Origin: Actinomycetes bacterium
Lineage (GTDB): Bacteria > Actinomycetota > Thermoleophilia > BMS3ABIN01
Assembly: GCA_021791195.1 (NCBI GenBank)
Contig: JAJYXB010000020.1
Location: 1-42,285 of the forward strand
DNA length: 42,285 nt
Reading direction: 5' to 3'
This document shows positions 16,922 to 24,301 of the stretch, piece after piece. The notes beneath the pieces are model-generated. The model was not told the DNA's origin. It was given only the letters and a program-made list of their open reading frames with translations, and did not search any database. Made by a program: the position numbers and the translations under genes. Position 1 is the stretch's first letter; each line of letters starts with the position of its first letter.

Positions 16922-18102
16922 CAGCTGCCTCCCTTTTCGCTGCCGGGTTTAGTGTCGTCTGGGTCTTCGGACTGCTTCTTCCAGTGGTCGGGCTGGTCGA
17001 CCGGGCCCCGTTCCTTTGAAAGCGGACCGCCTTTACCCATCCGTCCCCTGGCGGTCTGGACCACGGCGTGGGCGCCGATGCCGATCGCGGTGGCGATACC
17101 GAGCGCTTCGCCGATGGCGACCGGCGAGATGTCGCCAGGGGTCCTGATGCCTGATTCCTTGCTGTAGAATGGCGTCAGCTTGTCCCAGAAACCGGGTTCG
17201 GAGCAACCGATGCAGGGCCCCGCCTTGACCGGCCAGCTGATGTCGCCGTTCCAGCGGTTGATCGGACAGGGCGCATATGTCACCGGTCCCTTGCAGCCCA
17301 TCTTGTACAGGCACCAGCGGTCCCGGGAACCCTCGTCGCCGAACTGCTCCACGAACTCGCCGTTGTCGAAATGACCGCGGCGTTCGCAGTTATCGTGGAC
17401 CGTCTGGCTGAACAGGAATTTCGGCCGGCCCTTGTCGTCCAGCTCCGGCAGCTTGCCGTTGACCAGGATGTAGACAAGTATGGCCAGCGTATCCTCGGCG
17501 TTGCCGGGGCAGCGGGGCGAGTTGATCACGACGGCGTTGCTGATGCCGCCCTCATTGCGCAGGTAGTCGCCGACACCCTTGGCGCCGGTGGGATTGGGAG
17601 CCGCCGCCTGGATGTTGCCGTAGCAGGCGCAGCTGCCGATGCAGATCGTCCCCTTGGCTTTCTGGTAGGCGTCCTTGACGATCTCCATCGAGGTGCGGCC
17701 GGCCACTGTCATCGCTTCGGGGATGCCGGTGGCGATGGCGCCTTCGACGATGTAATAAAAATCGCGGGAGTTGACCGTGTCGGTGAAGCTTTTATCTGCC
17801 TGGAAGCCGGCCGGCGCCATCACCGCTTCGTGGTAATTGAGCGAGATCTGCTGCAGGATCAGCTGGGCCGGGTCGGGCTTGCGCGCCTGCAGCAGGTTGA
17901 CCGAACATCCGAGGCATTCCTGAAACAGCGACCAGACGACTTGCGGGCGCCGGGCCAGATCCTCGAGGGCCTCGGCGACACTGGTAACCGCCATCGGCCC
18001 CGCGACTCCGATAACCGACGCCAGCGTCGCGCAGCACTTGAGGAAATCGCGGCGGGTCAGTCCCGGAAACACGGACATCTCATCTTCTTCCCTGCGGTTC
18101 AA
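16921..18102 (-). CDS. hyaA: Hydrogenase small subunit, Tat-exported, membrane-anchored
   Basis: The 393-residue protein carries a twin-arginine signal (TRRDFLKCC at about 16-24, then a hydrophobic stretch), so the enzyme faces the outside of the membrane. Fe-S ligands are visible: ECLGCS (Cys63, Cys66), GSCACYG and PRCPGN for the proximal cluster, VHDNCERRGHF and WCLYKMGC for the distal cluster, and PCIGCSEPGFWD for the medial cluster. The Pro in SWPVKAG is retained; in characterised [NiFeSe] enzymes this position is Cys, giving a medial [4Fe-4S]. The medial cluster here may therefore be [3Fe-4S] as in normal [NiFe] enzymes. A moderately hydrophobic segment at about 330-355 is a likely C-terminal anchor. 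The TTG start is chosen because of a perfect Shine-Dalgarno (GGAGGTGAG). An ATG 24 nt downstream is the alternative. Confidence 0.93.
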   Translation of the reverse strand: MNRREEDEMSVFPGLTRRDFLKCCATLASVIGVAGPMAVTSVAEALEDLARRPQVVWSLFQECLGCSVNLLQARKPDPAQLILQQISLNYHEAVMAPAGFQADKSFTDTVNSRDFYYIVEGAIATGIPEAMTVAGRTSMEIVKDAYQKAKGTICIGSCACYGNIQAAAPNPTGAKGVGDYLRNEGGISNAVVINSPRCPGNAEDTLAILVYILVNGKLPELDDKGRPKFLFSQTVHDNCERRGHFDNGEFVEQFGDEGSRDRWCLYKMGCKGPVTYAPCPINRWNGDISWPVKAGPCIGCSEPGFWDKLTPFYSKESGIRTPGDISPVAIGEALGIATAIGIGAHAVVQTARGRMGKGGPLSKERGPVDQPDHWKKQSEDPDDTKPGSEKGGS

Positions 18103-18107
18103 ACCGG

Positions 18108-18116
18108 CTCACCTCC
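18108..18116 (-). promoter_or_regulatory. Strong Shine-Dalgarno deciding the TTG start of the small subunit
   Basis: On the minus strand GGAGGTGAG ends 5 nt before TTG at 18102. It is nearly a full complement of the 16S 3' end, while the next ATG (18078) has only a weak purine stretch before it. Confidence 0.7.
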
Positions 18117-18260
18117 GTACGTAGATGAAGAGCACGTACCTTTGTGGAGAAACATCCAGTTGATCGTCCAGCAATATATGCGTCAAGTCTCTTTTATTTA
18201 AAACCCTTTCGTGCCGGGCGCCCAGATTGTTCATGTTTTGTCTGCGGGTTGCCTGGGAAC

Positions 18261-18294
18261 AAAAAAGCCGGCACGCAGTCAAGGTGCACCGGCT
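18261..18294 (-). terminator. Intrinsic terminator inside the hydrogenase leader (attenuator candidate)
   Basis: On the minus strand AGCCGG pairs with CCGGCT, extended by U-G, G-U and C-G pairs. T residues follow the stem (18266-18261). It lies about 160 nt before the small-subunit start with no minus-strand gene in front of it, so it would act on the operon's own leader transcript. Confidence 0.65.
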
Positions 18295-18295
18295 G

Positions 18296-18329
18296 CCGGT
18301 TCACAGTCCCTCCAAAGGGGCTGTGCCGG
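18296..18329 (-). promoter_or_regulatory. Leader hairpin adjacent to terminator, possible aptamer/antiterminator part
   Basis: On the minus strand CCGG-CACAG pairs with CTGTG-AA-CCGG, with further CCC/GGG pairing inside. Its 5' arm CCGGC can alternatively pair with GCCGG of the terminator (18293-18289), which would prevent terminator formation. Further upstream are two smaller potential hairpins (GGGA/TCCC and GAAT/ATTC). The set does not match a riboswitch class that I recognise. Confidence 0.4.
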
Positions 18330-18395
18330 AATCACGCTTTATGAATCTGGATTCGGGAAGGCTTGAATACATGAGTCTCCCTGTCGCTTGGGACA

Positions 18396-18423
18396 ATCCT
18401 ATCATGCCGCTGCTGGTTGTCAA
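18396..18423 (-). promoter_or_regulatory. Predicted sigma-70-type promoter for the hydrogenase operon
   Basis: On the minus strand TTGACA (18423-18418), a 16-nt spacer and TAGGAT (18401-18396) preceded by an extended TG one base upstream. Transcription would start near 18389 and give a leader of about 285 nt holding the hairpins and terminator described separately. Confidence 0.5.
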
Positions 18424-18603
18424 TGGACAGCATGCACGCACAGACGTTGAATCGCATTTTTTAAAATGGTAGTTTATAAGTTCATTGCTGTAATATGGCT
18501 GTAAAATGCAAAAATTCGTCTGCAGGACGCCGCCGGCCGGCTGGTCCGGCTGAAGGAGACTGATGGCGAGTTGAGGGGGCTTTACTCCTCTTGAAGGAGA
18601 ATC

Positions 18604-19404
18604 ATGTTTGAGATCGGCACGACTTTACGCGACTCGCGTGTGCGCAGGAATATCTCCCTGCCACAGGCCGAGGCGGAGACCAAGATCAGGGTCAAATACA
18701 TCCAGGCGATGGAGAACGAGGACTTCGATGTCCTTCCCGGCAGCACCTACGCCAAGGGATTCCTGCGGACTTACGCGGACTATCTGGACCTCGACTACCA
18801 GGTGGTTCTGGATGAATACAACGAGCGGTTCGGCACCGGCGAACACCGCGAGCATAATATCCAGCCGCCGCGCACCGCGCGGCCGAAAGCTCCCCACAAA
18901 CGGCAGAATTACCTGTTTGTGGCGGTCGTCGCCGTGGTCATCATCGCCGTGCTGGCTTACCTGGGATGGGGCAATTCCGGAAACCAGCAGGCGACACTGA
19001 CGCCCGCCAGCATGGACACCACCACGCAGACTGCCACGGGCGCGGGCGCTGCCAGCACTGGACCCGCGACGGCGCCGGCAACCGCGACCGTCAATACCGC
19101 ATCCACGCCCACCCGGACCCAGCCTGTCGGGCTGCAGTCACTGGCTTTCTCCGCCACCAGCGGCGACAACTGGATCGAGGTCAGGCGCGGCTCGGCATCG
19201 GGGGAGGTCATCTGGGGCGGGACTCTATCCAAGGGCAACAGCAAGAGCTTCACCGCCGACGCTCTGGCAGGGGGCTCTGTCTGGCTGAAGCTGGGCAGCA
19301 CCGTCGGCCTTCAGATCAGGGTCAACGGCCAGTCGCAGCAGGTCGGCTCTTCGGTGGGGGCTGTTTTCAAGGTTACACCTAACGGCCTGGTCCGCCAGGG
19401 TTGA
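18604..19404 (+). CDS. RodZ-like helix-turn-helix membrane protein
   Basis: The 266-residue protein has an N-terminal HTH_25-type domain (GTTLRDSRVRRNISLPQAEAETKIRVKYIQAMENEDFDVLPG..YAKGFLRTYADYLDLD). A basic linker, one transmembrane helix at about 101-120 (YLFVAVVAVVIIAVLAYLGW), a Thr/Ala-rich linker and a C-terminal DUF4115-like beta domain (LQSLAFSATSGDNWIEVR...) follow. This is the RodZ layout, linking MreB to the envelope; in Actinobacteria and related groups such proteins often precede pgsA. GGAGA lies just before the ATG. It overlaps pgsA by 4 nt. It diverges from the hydrogenase operon across a 500-nt spacer. Confidence 0.85.
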   Translation: MFEIGTTLRDSRVRRNISLPQAEAETKIRVKYIQAMENEDFDVLPGSTYAKGFLRTYADYLDLDYQVVLDEYNERFGTGEHREHNIQPPRTARPKAPHKRQNYLFVAVVAVVIIAVLAYLGWGNSGNQQATLTPASMDTTTQTATGAGAASTGPATAPATATVNTASTPTRTQPVGLQSLAFSATSGDNWIEVRRGSASGEVIWGGTLSKGNSKSFTADALAGGSVWLKLGSTVGLQIRVNGQSQQVGSSVGAVFKVTPNGLVRQG

Positions 19405-20027
19405 CGGACCGCCCCAAGAGCGTCATGCGCCAGGCTGTTTCGACTCCTTTCAGCGTCATACGCCGTTTCCGTCTGCCGGTCAATCTCGCCAACGGTCTGA
19501 CCATCCTGCGGATCATGCTGATCCCGGTGTTCATGGTCTTCCTGCTGCAGTTCGAGCTGATCCCTCACAGCGTCGATATCGCCGTGGCCATTTTTGTTCT
19601 CGCCGCCGTGACCGACACGCTGGACGGTTATTTTGCACGCTCGCGCAATTCGGTCACGGTGCTGGGCCAGTTTCTGGACCCGCTCGCGGACAAACTGCTG
19701 ATCTCCGCCGCCCTCATCTCGCTGGTCTCGCTGGACCGCATTTCCGCCTGGATCGCGATGCTGATAATATCCCGGGAGTTTTCGGTCTCGGGCCTGAGGC
19801 TGGTGGCGGCGGCCAGCCGCGTCGTCATTCCCGCCAGTCCGCTGGGCAAGATCAAGACTTTCAGCCAGATTGTCGCGGTCGTGGCGCTGATCCTGCCCGG
19901 ATTTGGCTATATCTTCGGCAAACCGCTCAGCTGGTATCTGATCTACCTGGCGGCGTTGCTAACTGTAATTTCTGGTGTGGATTACTTCGTCAGGGCCAGG
20001 GGCTGGTTGATGGCGCCGGAGGATTAG
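19401..20027 (+). CDS. pgsA: CDP-diacylglycerol--glycerol-3-phosphate 3-phosphatidyltransferase
   Basis: PgsA makes phosphatidylglycerol phosphate, the first step to phosphatidylglycerol and cardiolipin. The CDP-alcohol phosphotransferase motif D-x2-DG-x2-AR-x8-G-x3-D-x3-D is complete (DTLDGYFARSR...LGQFLDPLAD). NLANGLTILRIMLIPVF and several hydrophobic helices fit the family. The start is either the TTG at 19401, nested in the rodZ-like stop as TTGA, or the ATG at 19425; the coupled TTG gives 208 residues. Confidence 0.93.
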   Translation: MTDRPKSVMRQAVSTPFSVIRRFRLPVNLANGLTILRIMLIPVFMVFLLQFELIPHSVDIAVAIFVLAAVTDTLDGYFARSRNSVTVLGQFLDPLADKLLISAALISLVSLDRISAWIAMLIISREFSVSGLRLVAAASRVVIPASPLGKIKTFSQIVAVVALILPGFGYIFGKPLSWYLIYLAALLTVISGVDYFVRARGWLMAPED

Positions 20028-20119
20028 CCCCCGGCTGATCGATGATTTCCGGCCAGGCGCAGGCTTTTTGCGCGAGCCCGCTACAGAGAAAAGGGCACAA
20101 TGCCCGGGAGAGGATTTTC

Positions 20120-21442
20120 GTGACCACGGATCCGCAGGCGGTGATACTGACTATCGGCACCGAACTCACCGAGGGCCGGGTGGCGGATACCAACACCTCT
20201 TTCCTGGCCGCCGATCTGGAAAGACGGGGCGTGCGCGTCTCGCACGCGCTGACGGTTTCCGACAATCGACAGGAAATCGGCAGATCGCTGCGGTTCGCGC
20301 TGGAGGACAGACCGGCGCTGATCGTGCTGGCTGGCGGCCTCGGACCCACTGAGGATGACCTGACCGCTCAGGCGGTGGCGGCGTCCCTGGGCCTGGAGAT
20401 GAAGCGGGACGCCGCGGCCCGCCGGTTTGTCAGCGAGGCCGTGCGAGAGGGGGAGCTCAAGCCCTACCAGGAGAAGCAGGCCATGTTGCCGGATGGCAGC
20501 GAGCCGCTCCGGCCGGCTGGCACCGCGCCCGGGTTCCTGCTGCGCTCCGGGGCCAGCCTGATCGTTGCCTTTCCGGGAGTCCCGTCTGAACTGAAGGCGA
20601 TGTGGGAGGGATTGTTCGCCCATCCCGAGGTCGCACAAATCATCCAGAATGCCCGCGTCCGCTATCGCGACCGGCTGAATTTCTATGGCGTCGGCGAGCC
20701 CCGGGTCGGTGAGGCAGCCGAGGCTATCCTGGGAAAGGCTCAGGTAGCGGTTGACGTCAGCATCTGTTCGCGGCGGGGAGAGGTGTTACTGGAGGCGGTG
20801 GCGTCCCGGGAGTCTAAAGACCAGGTTCAGCATTTGATCGCAAACCTCAGGGAACGCTTCAGTGATTTCGTCTATTCGGCTGGAGCGGAGGTCGAGGCCG
20901 TGCTTGCCGAGCGTCTGCGCATCGCGGGCAAGACCCTGGCGGTGGGAGAATCCTGCACCGGAGGGATGCTGGGCGAGGCCATCACGCGCGTGCCGGGCGC
21001 ATCCGCCTTCTTCCTCGGAGGTGTGATCGCTTACAGTAACGATGTCAAGCGCACGCTGCTGAAAGTGAGGCAGGAGACGCTCGATAACGCCGGTGCTGTC
21101 TCAGAGCCCGTGGCCCAGCAGCTGGCCCTGGGCGTGAGGGCGCTTGCCGGCGCCGATTACGGAGCCGGGATCACCGGCGTCGCCGGTCCTGAGGGCGGCA
21201 CACCGGAAAAACCGGTCGGCCTGGTATTCATCTGCGCTTCGTCCGACGGGGGCGACATCGTGCGCCGGTTCGATTTCCGGGGCGAGCGCGCTGATATCCG
21301 CGAAGCGTCCGTGACCGCGGCGCTGCACATGCTGCTCGAGAAGCTGGCCGCCGACGGGATCGGCGGTGGTGACGACGCGGCGCCGTCTGGCGGCGAGGCG
21401 GCTGGCGCCGGCGGCGCGTCCGGGGACCAGAAAGCTTCCTGA
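20120..21442 (+). CDS. cinA: CinA family: competence/damage-inducible protein, NMN amidohydrolase
   Basis: The protein has 440 residues from the GTG at 20120 (GGGAGAGGA Shine-Dalgarno); the frame is open from 20042 but those 26 codons look non-coding. The N-terminal MoaB/MogA-like (COG1058) domain carries ILTIGTELTEGRVADTN and GGLGPTEDDLT. The C-terminal deamidase domain carries VGESCTGGMLGEAITRVPGASAFFLGGVIAYSNDVK and GVAGPEGGTPEKPVG. CinA recycles NMN/ADP-ribose pyridine nucleotides and often sits beside recA. A Gly/Ala-rich tail of about 25 residues ends the protein. Confidence 0.93.
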   Translation: MTTDPQAVILTIGTELTEGRVADTNTSFLAADLERRGVRVSHALTVSDNRQEIGRSLRFALEDRPALIVLAGGLGPTEDDLTAQAVAASLGLEMKRDAAARRFVSEAVREGELKPYQEKQAMLPDGSEPLRPAGTAPGFLLRSGASLIVAFPGVPSELKAMWEGLFAHPEVAQIIQNARVRYRDRLNFYGVGEPRVGEAAEAILGKAQVAVDVSICSRRGEVLLEAVASRESKDQVQHLIANLRERFSDFVYSAGAEVEAVLAERLRIAGKTLAVGESCTGGMLGEAITRVPGASAFFLGGVIAYSNDVKRTLLKVRQETLDNAGAVSEPVAQQLALGVRALAGADYGAGITGVAGPEGGTPEKPVGLVFICASSDGGDIVRRFDFRGERADIREASVTAALHMLLEKLAADGIGGGDDAAPSGGEAAGAGGASGDQKAS

Positions 21443-21593
21443 GCCCCGCTTCATCCCCTTTTGAGGGCACAACCCCGCTGCCTGCTTCACTTCTTCGATA
21501 TACCCCGTGGGGGTTAAATAAACCCCGGCAATTGCCGAAAAGCAATTTGCGGCGCAACCGCGCCCGCTCTTAAGCGATAAAAGGAAGTTCAGC

Positions 21594-23402
21594 ATGGCTG
21601 GGAACGATCCGGCTGCGCGCCAACAGCTCCCGGATGCGCTCCCCAGGCGCGGATGGGTGCTCAGAGCGGCCATATTTCTGTTCGCGATCGCGGTGATGGG
21701 CAATCTGGATGCCCTGGTTGACGTTTTCGAGCATCCGCGGCAGCCTTATTTCGATACGGACCATCTGATTGTCGGCGGCCTGGCCATCCTCGCCACCTCC
21801 CTCCTGCTCGGCGGGATCTGGGTCTATTTCGACAGACTGCAGCGGGCATCGGCGGATTCGCGCCGCGCCAGGCAGGCTTCACATGAAAACCAGGAAAAGT
21901 ACCTGCAGCTGTTCGAGAGTTCGCTCGACATGGTATTCATCTGTTCGCCCATGGAGAAATTCGAGGATATCAATCCCGCCGGGGTAAGGCTCCTGGGATA
22001 CGGATCCCGCGAAGAGGTCATGGCGATCGATGTGGGGCGCGACCTCCATGCCAGCCTCGCCGATTGGGCGGAATATCAGCGCCTGATGCTGCAGAATGGC
22101 TGCGTCGATAACTTCGAACACGAGCTGAAGCGCAAGGACGGGAAAAAGATCTGGGTCGTCGAGAGCAGCACGGCCATATTCGATGCGGATGACAATCTCG
22201 TCGGCTGCCGCGGCATCGTGCGCGACGTCTCCGAGCACCGGCGGCTGGAGAGCGAGCTCCTGACTGCGCAGAAAATGGAAAGCATCGGCCGGCTGGCGGG
22301 CGCGGTCGCTCACGATTTCACCAACCACATCACCTCCATCCAGGGTAATATCGACCTGGTCCTGATGGGCGCGCCCAATGGGCCCATGCGCGAAAACCTG
22401 CAGGCGGCGCGCCTGTCCGCGGAACAGGCGGCTGGCCTGACCAGGCAGCTGATGCTGCTCAGCCAACGCCATCCGCTGGAAGTGCACCGCATCGATGTCA
22501 ACGAGCTGCTGGCAAGAATGAAGGATATGCTGCGGCTGCTTGCTGGCGAGCATGTCTCACTTTCTACCGGCCTGTCGGCCGATCCGGCCGTGATCGAGGC
22601 CGAGCCAAATACCGTCCAGCAGATGGTGATCAATCTTGTGGCCGGCGCCAGGGAGGCGATGCCTGGCGGCGGCGCCGTCTCGATCAGGACAGCCAACGTG
22701 AGCATGGATGAGGAATCGGCTCAGCATCACGAAGACGCCTATCCTGGCGATTTCCTGACGATCGCAGTCCGCAGCGCTGGTGATGGCTTCAATGAGAAGA
22801 CGGCCACCGGGAGCGACGGCCAGGACCGTTACGGAGATACCTGTCAGTCAAGTAGAGCCGGCGTGCGGATGCCGGTTGTCTACGCAGCCGCGCTGCAGCA
22901 CAGCGGCTGGGTCGAGTTCGAGAATCTTCCGGTGGATGGCTGTTCGGCAACCATCTATCTGCCGCTGGCGCCGGTTGCGGCCGGGGCGGCCGTTGAAGCC
23001 GATCGCGAGAGCATGCTTTTCCAGGGTAACCGGGAGCGGCTGCTGCTGGTCGAGGATGATGAACCGGTAAGGATCACCGCGGAAAAAATACTGCGTGAGA
23101 ACGGCTACAAGGTCTACGCCGCGGCTGACGCGCGTGAGGCCTTCAACATCTTTGTGAACGAAAAAGGCGATTTTGACCTGCTGTTCAGCGATGTGGTCCT
23201 GCCGGGGGAGACGGGGATCGATCTCGCCGAACAGCTGGCTTCGTTCAAGCCCCAGCTGCCGGTCCTGCTGGCGAGCGGTTACAACGACACCGCTTTGGAC
23301 TGGGACGTGGTCAAGTCGCGCGGCTATGGTTTTTTGCAAAAACCTTATGCCCTTTCCAATCTGCTGCAGGCGGTCCGCGGCCTGCTGGTGAATCTGGGCT
23401 GA
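21594..23402 (+). CDS. Hybrid histidine kinase-like protein (2 TM, PAS, degenerate kinase core, receiver)
   Basis: The 602-residue protein has two membrane segments (about 22-42 and 60-77), a PAS domain (about 100-215; YLQLFESSLDMVFICS, INPAGVRLLGY) and a phosphorylatable His (GRLAGAVAHDFTNHITSI, about residue 239). The ATPase domain is eroded. The N-box reads INLVAGAREAM (normally NLAVNARDAM). The DxGxG motif is replaced by SAGDG, and the glycine-rich GxGL loop is GVRM. The C-terminal receiver domain (about 480-600) is intact: LLLVEDDEPVR, SDVVLPGETG with the acceptor Asp, ASGYND and QKPY. I infer a receiver fed by another kinase, or a phosphatase or scaffold role. GGAAG lies 5 nt before the ATG. 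The stretch before the gene holds a GGCAATTGCC palindrome near 21529. Confidence 0.8.
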   Translation: MAGNDPAARQQLPDALPRRGWVLRAAIFLFAIAVMGNLDALVDVFEHPRQPYFDTDHLIVGGLAILATSLLLGGIWVYFDRLQRASADSRRARQASHENQEKYLQLFESSLDMVFICSPMEKFEDINPAGVRLLGYGSREEVMAIDVGRDLHASLADWAEYQRLMLQNGCVDNFEHELKRKDGKKIWVVESSTAIFDADDNLVGCRGIVRDVSEHRRLESELLTAQKMESIGRLAGAVAHDFTNHITSIQGNIDLVLMGAPNGPMRENLQAARLSAEQAAGLTRQLMLLSQRHPLEVHRIDVNELLARMKDMLRLLAGEHVSLSTGLSADPAVIEAEPNTVQQMVINLVAGAREAMPGGGAVSIRTANVSMDEESAQHHEDAYPGDFLTIAVRSAGDGFNEKTATGSDGQDRYGDTCQSSRAGVRMPVVYAAALQHSGWVEFENLPVDGCSATIYLPLAPVAAGAAVEADRESMLFQGNRERLLLVEDDEPVRITAEKILRENGYKVYAAADAREAFNIFVNEKGDFDLLFSDVVLPGETGIDLAEQLASFKPQLPVLLASGYNDTALDWDVVKSRGYGFLQKPYALSNLLQAVRGLLVNLG

Positions 23403-23438
23403 TTCGCCAGACCGCGGCTCAGGCCGGCCCGGTGAGGG

Positions 23439-23538
23439 CTGCCTGCCGTCCCTTCCGGCCCTTCACTGTTGCATCCGGCGAGCGCCGGCTACATCCGCGA
23501 CGAATCAGGTCTGCCTGCCATCCTTCCGGCCTTTCACT
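23439..23538. repeat. Two imperfect direct repeats of about 28 bp
   Basis: CTGCCTGCCGTCCCTTCCGG at 23439-23458, with 9 further bases, recurs at 23511-23538 with a few differences and one missing base. The copies start 72 bp apart. They lie between the kinase gene and the toxin-antitoxin promoter and do not code. Only two copies are present, so this is not a CRISPR array. Confidence 0.5.
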
Positions 23539-23569
23539 TCACCGCGGGGTTTGCTTGCGGCGCGCCCGA

Positions 23570-23624
23570 TTGACATTTCCGCGCGCCATGATTATTATAC
23601 GGGCCGTATGACAAATCGTATGAC
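23570..23624 (+). promoter_or_regulatory. Promoter and operator of the toxin-antitoxin pair
   Basis: TTGACA (23570-23575), a 17-nt spacer and TATTAT (23593-23598) make a near-consensus promoter. A perfect palindrome ATACGG-G-CCGTAT (23597-23609) overlaps the -10 element. CGTATGAC occurs at 23605 and again at 23617, 12 bp apart, the kind of repeat bound by ribbon-helix-helix antitoxins. GGAGG follows just before the antitoxin ATG. Autorepression is inferred. Confidence 0.7.
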
Positions 23625-23639
23625 ACACAGGAGGCGCAC

Positions 23640-23882
23640 ATGGCGCGCCGCAAGGCCCGTACATCGATAACCATCGCCCCGGAGCTCCTGGCCGCGGTCG
23701 ACCGTAAGGCCGCGGCGGATGGGCGCACCCGCAGCGACCTGGTCTGCGAGGCCGTTGCTTCATACTTCGCCAGCGCGGAAGAAAAACTGCTGGCGGAAGG
23801 ATACCGGGAGATGGCGGGGGAGTCGCTCGAGCTGGCCAGGGAATCCGAACTTGCGCAACATCAGGCCTGGCCAGAGTGGTGA
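23640..23882 (+). CDS. Ribbon-helix-helix antitoxin (CopG/MazE-like)
   Basis: The 80-residue protein begins with RKARTSITIAPELLAAVDRKAAADGRTRSDLVCEAVASYF, the beta strand and two helices of a ribbon-helix-helix DNA-binding domain. An acidic, probably helical C-terminal half (EEKLLAEGYREMAGESLELARESE) would wrap and block the toxin. It has a GGAGG Shine-Dalgarno and overlaps the MazF-like toxin by 7 nt, the standard order of a type II toxin-antitoxin operon. Confidence 0.85.
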   Translation: MARRKARTSITIAPELLAAVDRKAAADGRTRSDLVCEAVASYFASAEEKLLAEGYREMAGESLELARESELAQHQAWPEW

Positions 23883-24301
23883 CAGGAAGATCCGGGAACC
23901 CGCTGCGCCAGGAAAAACCTGCTCCTGGCAAGAAAACCACGACGCGCCTGTTGAAACGCGGTGATATATGCTGGGCCGATTTCCCCTCGTGTGGAGAGGG
24001 CGCCAATCAAGGGAAAAGACCGGCGCTTTTGATTCAAAACAATATGGGGAACAGGTTTTCACCGACGGTGATCGTCACGCCGATCAGCTCGAGGATCAGC
24101 AGGCAGCAATACCCGATCAACGTGGTCTTGCCGGAAGGTACGCTTGACCGGCCGGCTGAGATCAGGGTCGGCCAGATCGTTACGATTGACAGGTTCAGGC
24201 TCGGTCCCAGGATAACGCGGCTTCCCGCAAGCGTGATGGCGCGGGTGGACGAAGCCATCCGTGTCAGCCTGGGGCTGCCCAGGGATCGGGAAGGAAGTTG
24301 A
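23876..24301 (+). CDS. mazF: MazF/PemK-family toxin (mRNA interferase)
   Basis: The core reads LKRGDICWADFPSCGEGANQGKRPALLIQNN, then TVIVTPISSRI, then VGQIVTIDRFRLG, the conserved strands of MazF/PemK endoribonucleases. The first available start is GTG at 23876 inside the antitoxin end, giving 141 residues with an unconserved 26-residue N-terminus. A TTG directly before KRGDIC (near 23952) would match the usual family start but lacks a Shine-Dalgarno. Cleaves RNA at specific short sequences when free of antitoxin; the target sequence cannot be told from the gene. Confidence 0.85.
   Translation: MVTGRSGNPLRQEKPAPGKKTTTRLLKRGDICWADFPSCGEGANQGKRPALLIQNNMGNRFSPTVIVTPISSRISRQQYPINVVLPEGTLDRPAEIRVGQIVTIDRFRLGPRITRLPASVMARVDEAIRVSLGLPRDREGS

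Noticed and set aside
14582-17167. 861-codon open frame on the plus strand
   Set aside because: It runs antisense to the hydrogenase large subunit, cytochrome b and protease genes; its His/Arg/Val/Gln-rich composition is that of a high-GC shadow frame with no recognisable domain.
18241-18420. Cobalamin, NiCo or molybdenum-cofactor riboswitch in the hydrogenase leader
   Set aside because: Short resemblances (GACAGGGAGACTC, GGGAAGGC on the other strand) occur, but the order and core motifs of these classes are not there.
20042-20119. Upstream 26-codon extension of cinA
   Set aside because: The extension is unconserved, and the GTG at 20120 has a good Shine-Dalgarno and begins directly before the family's first strand.
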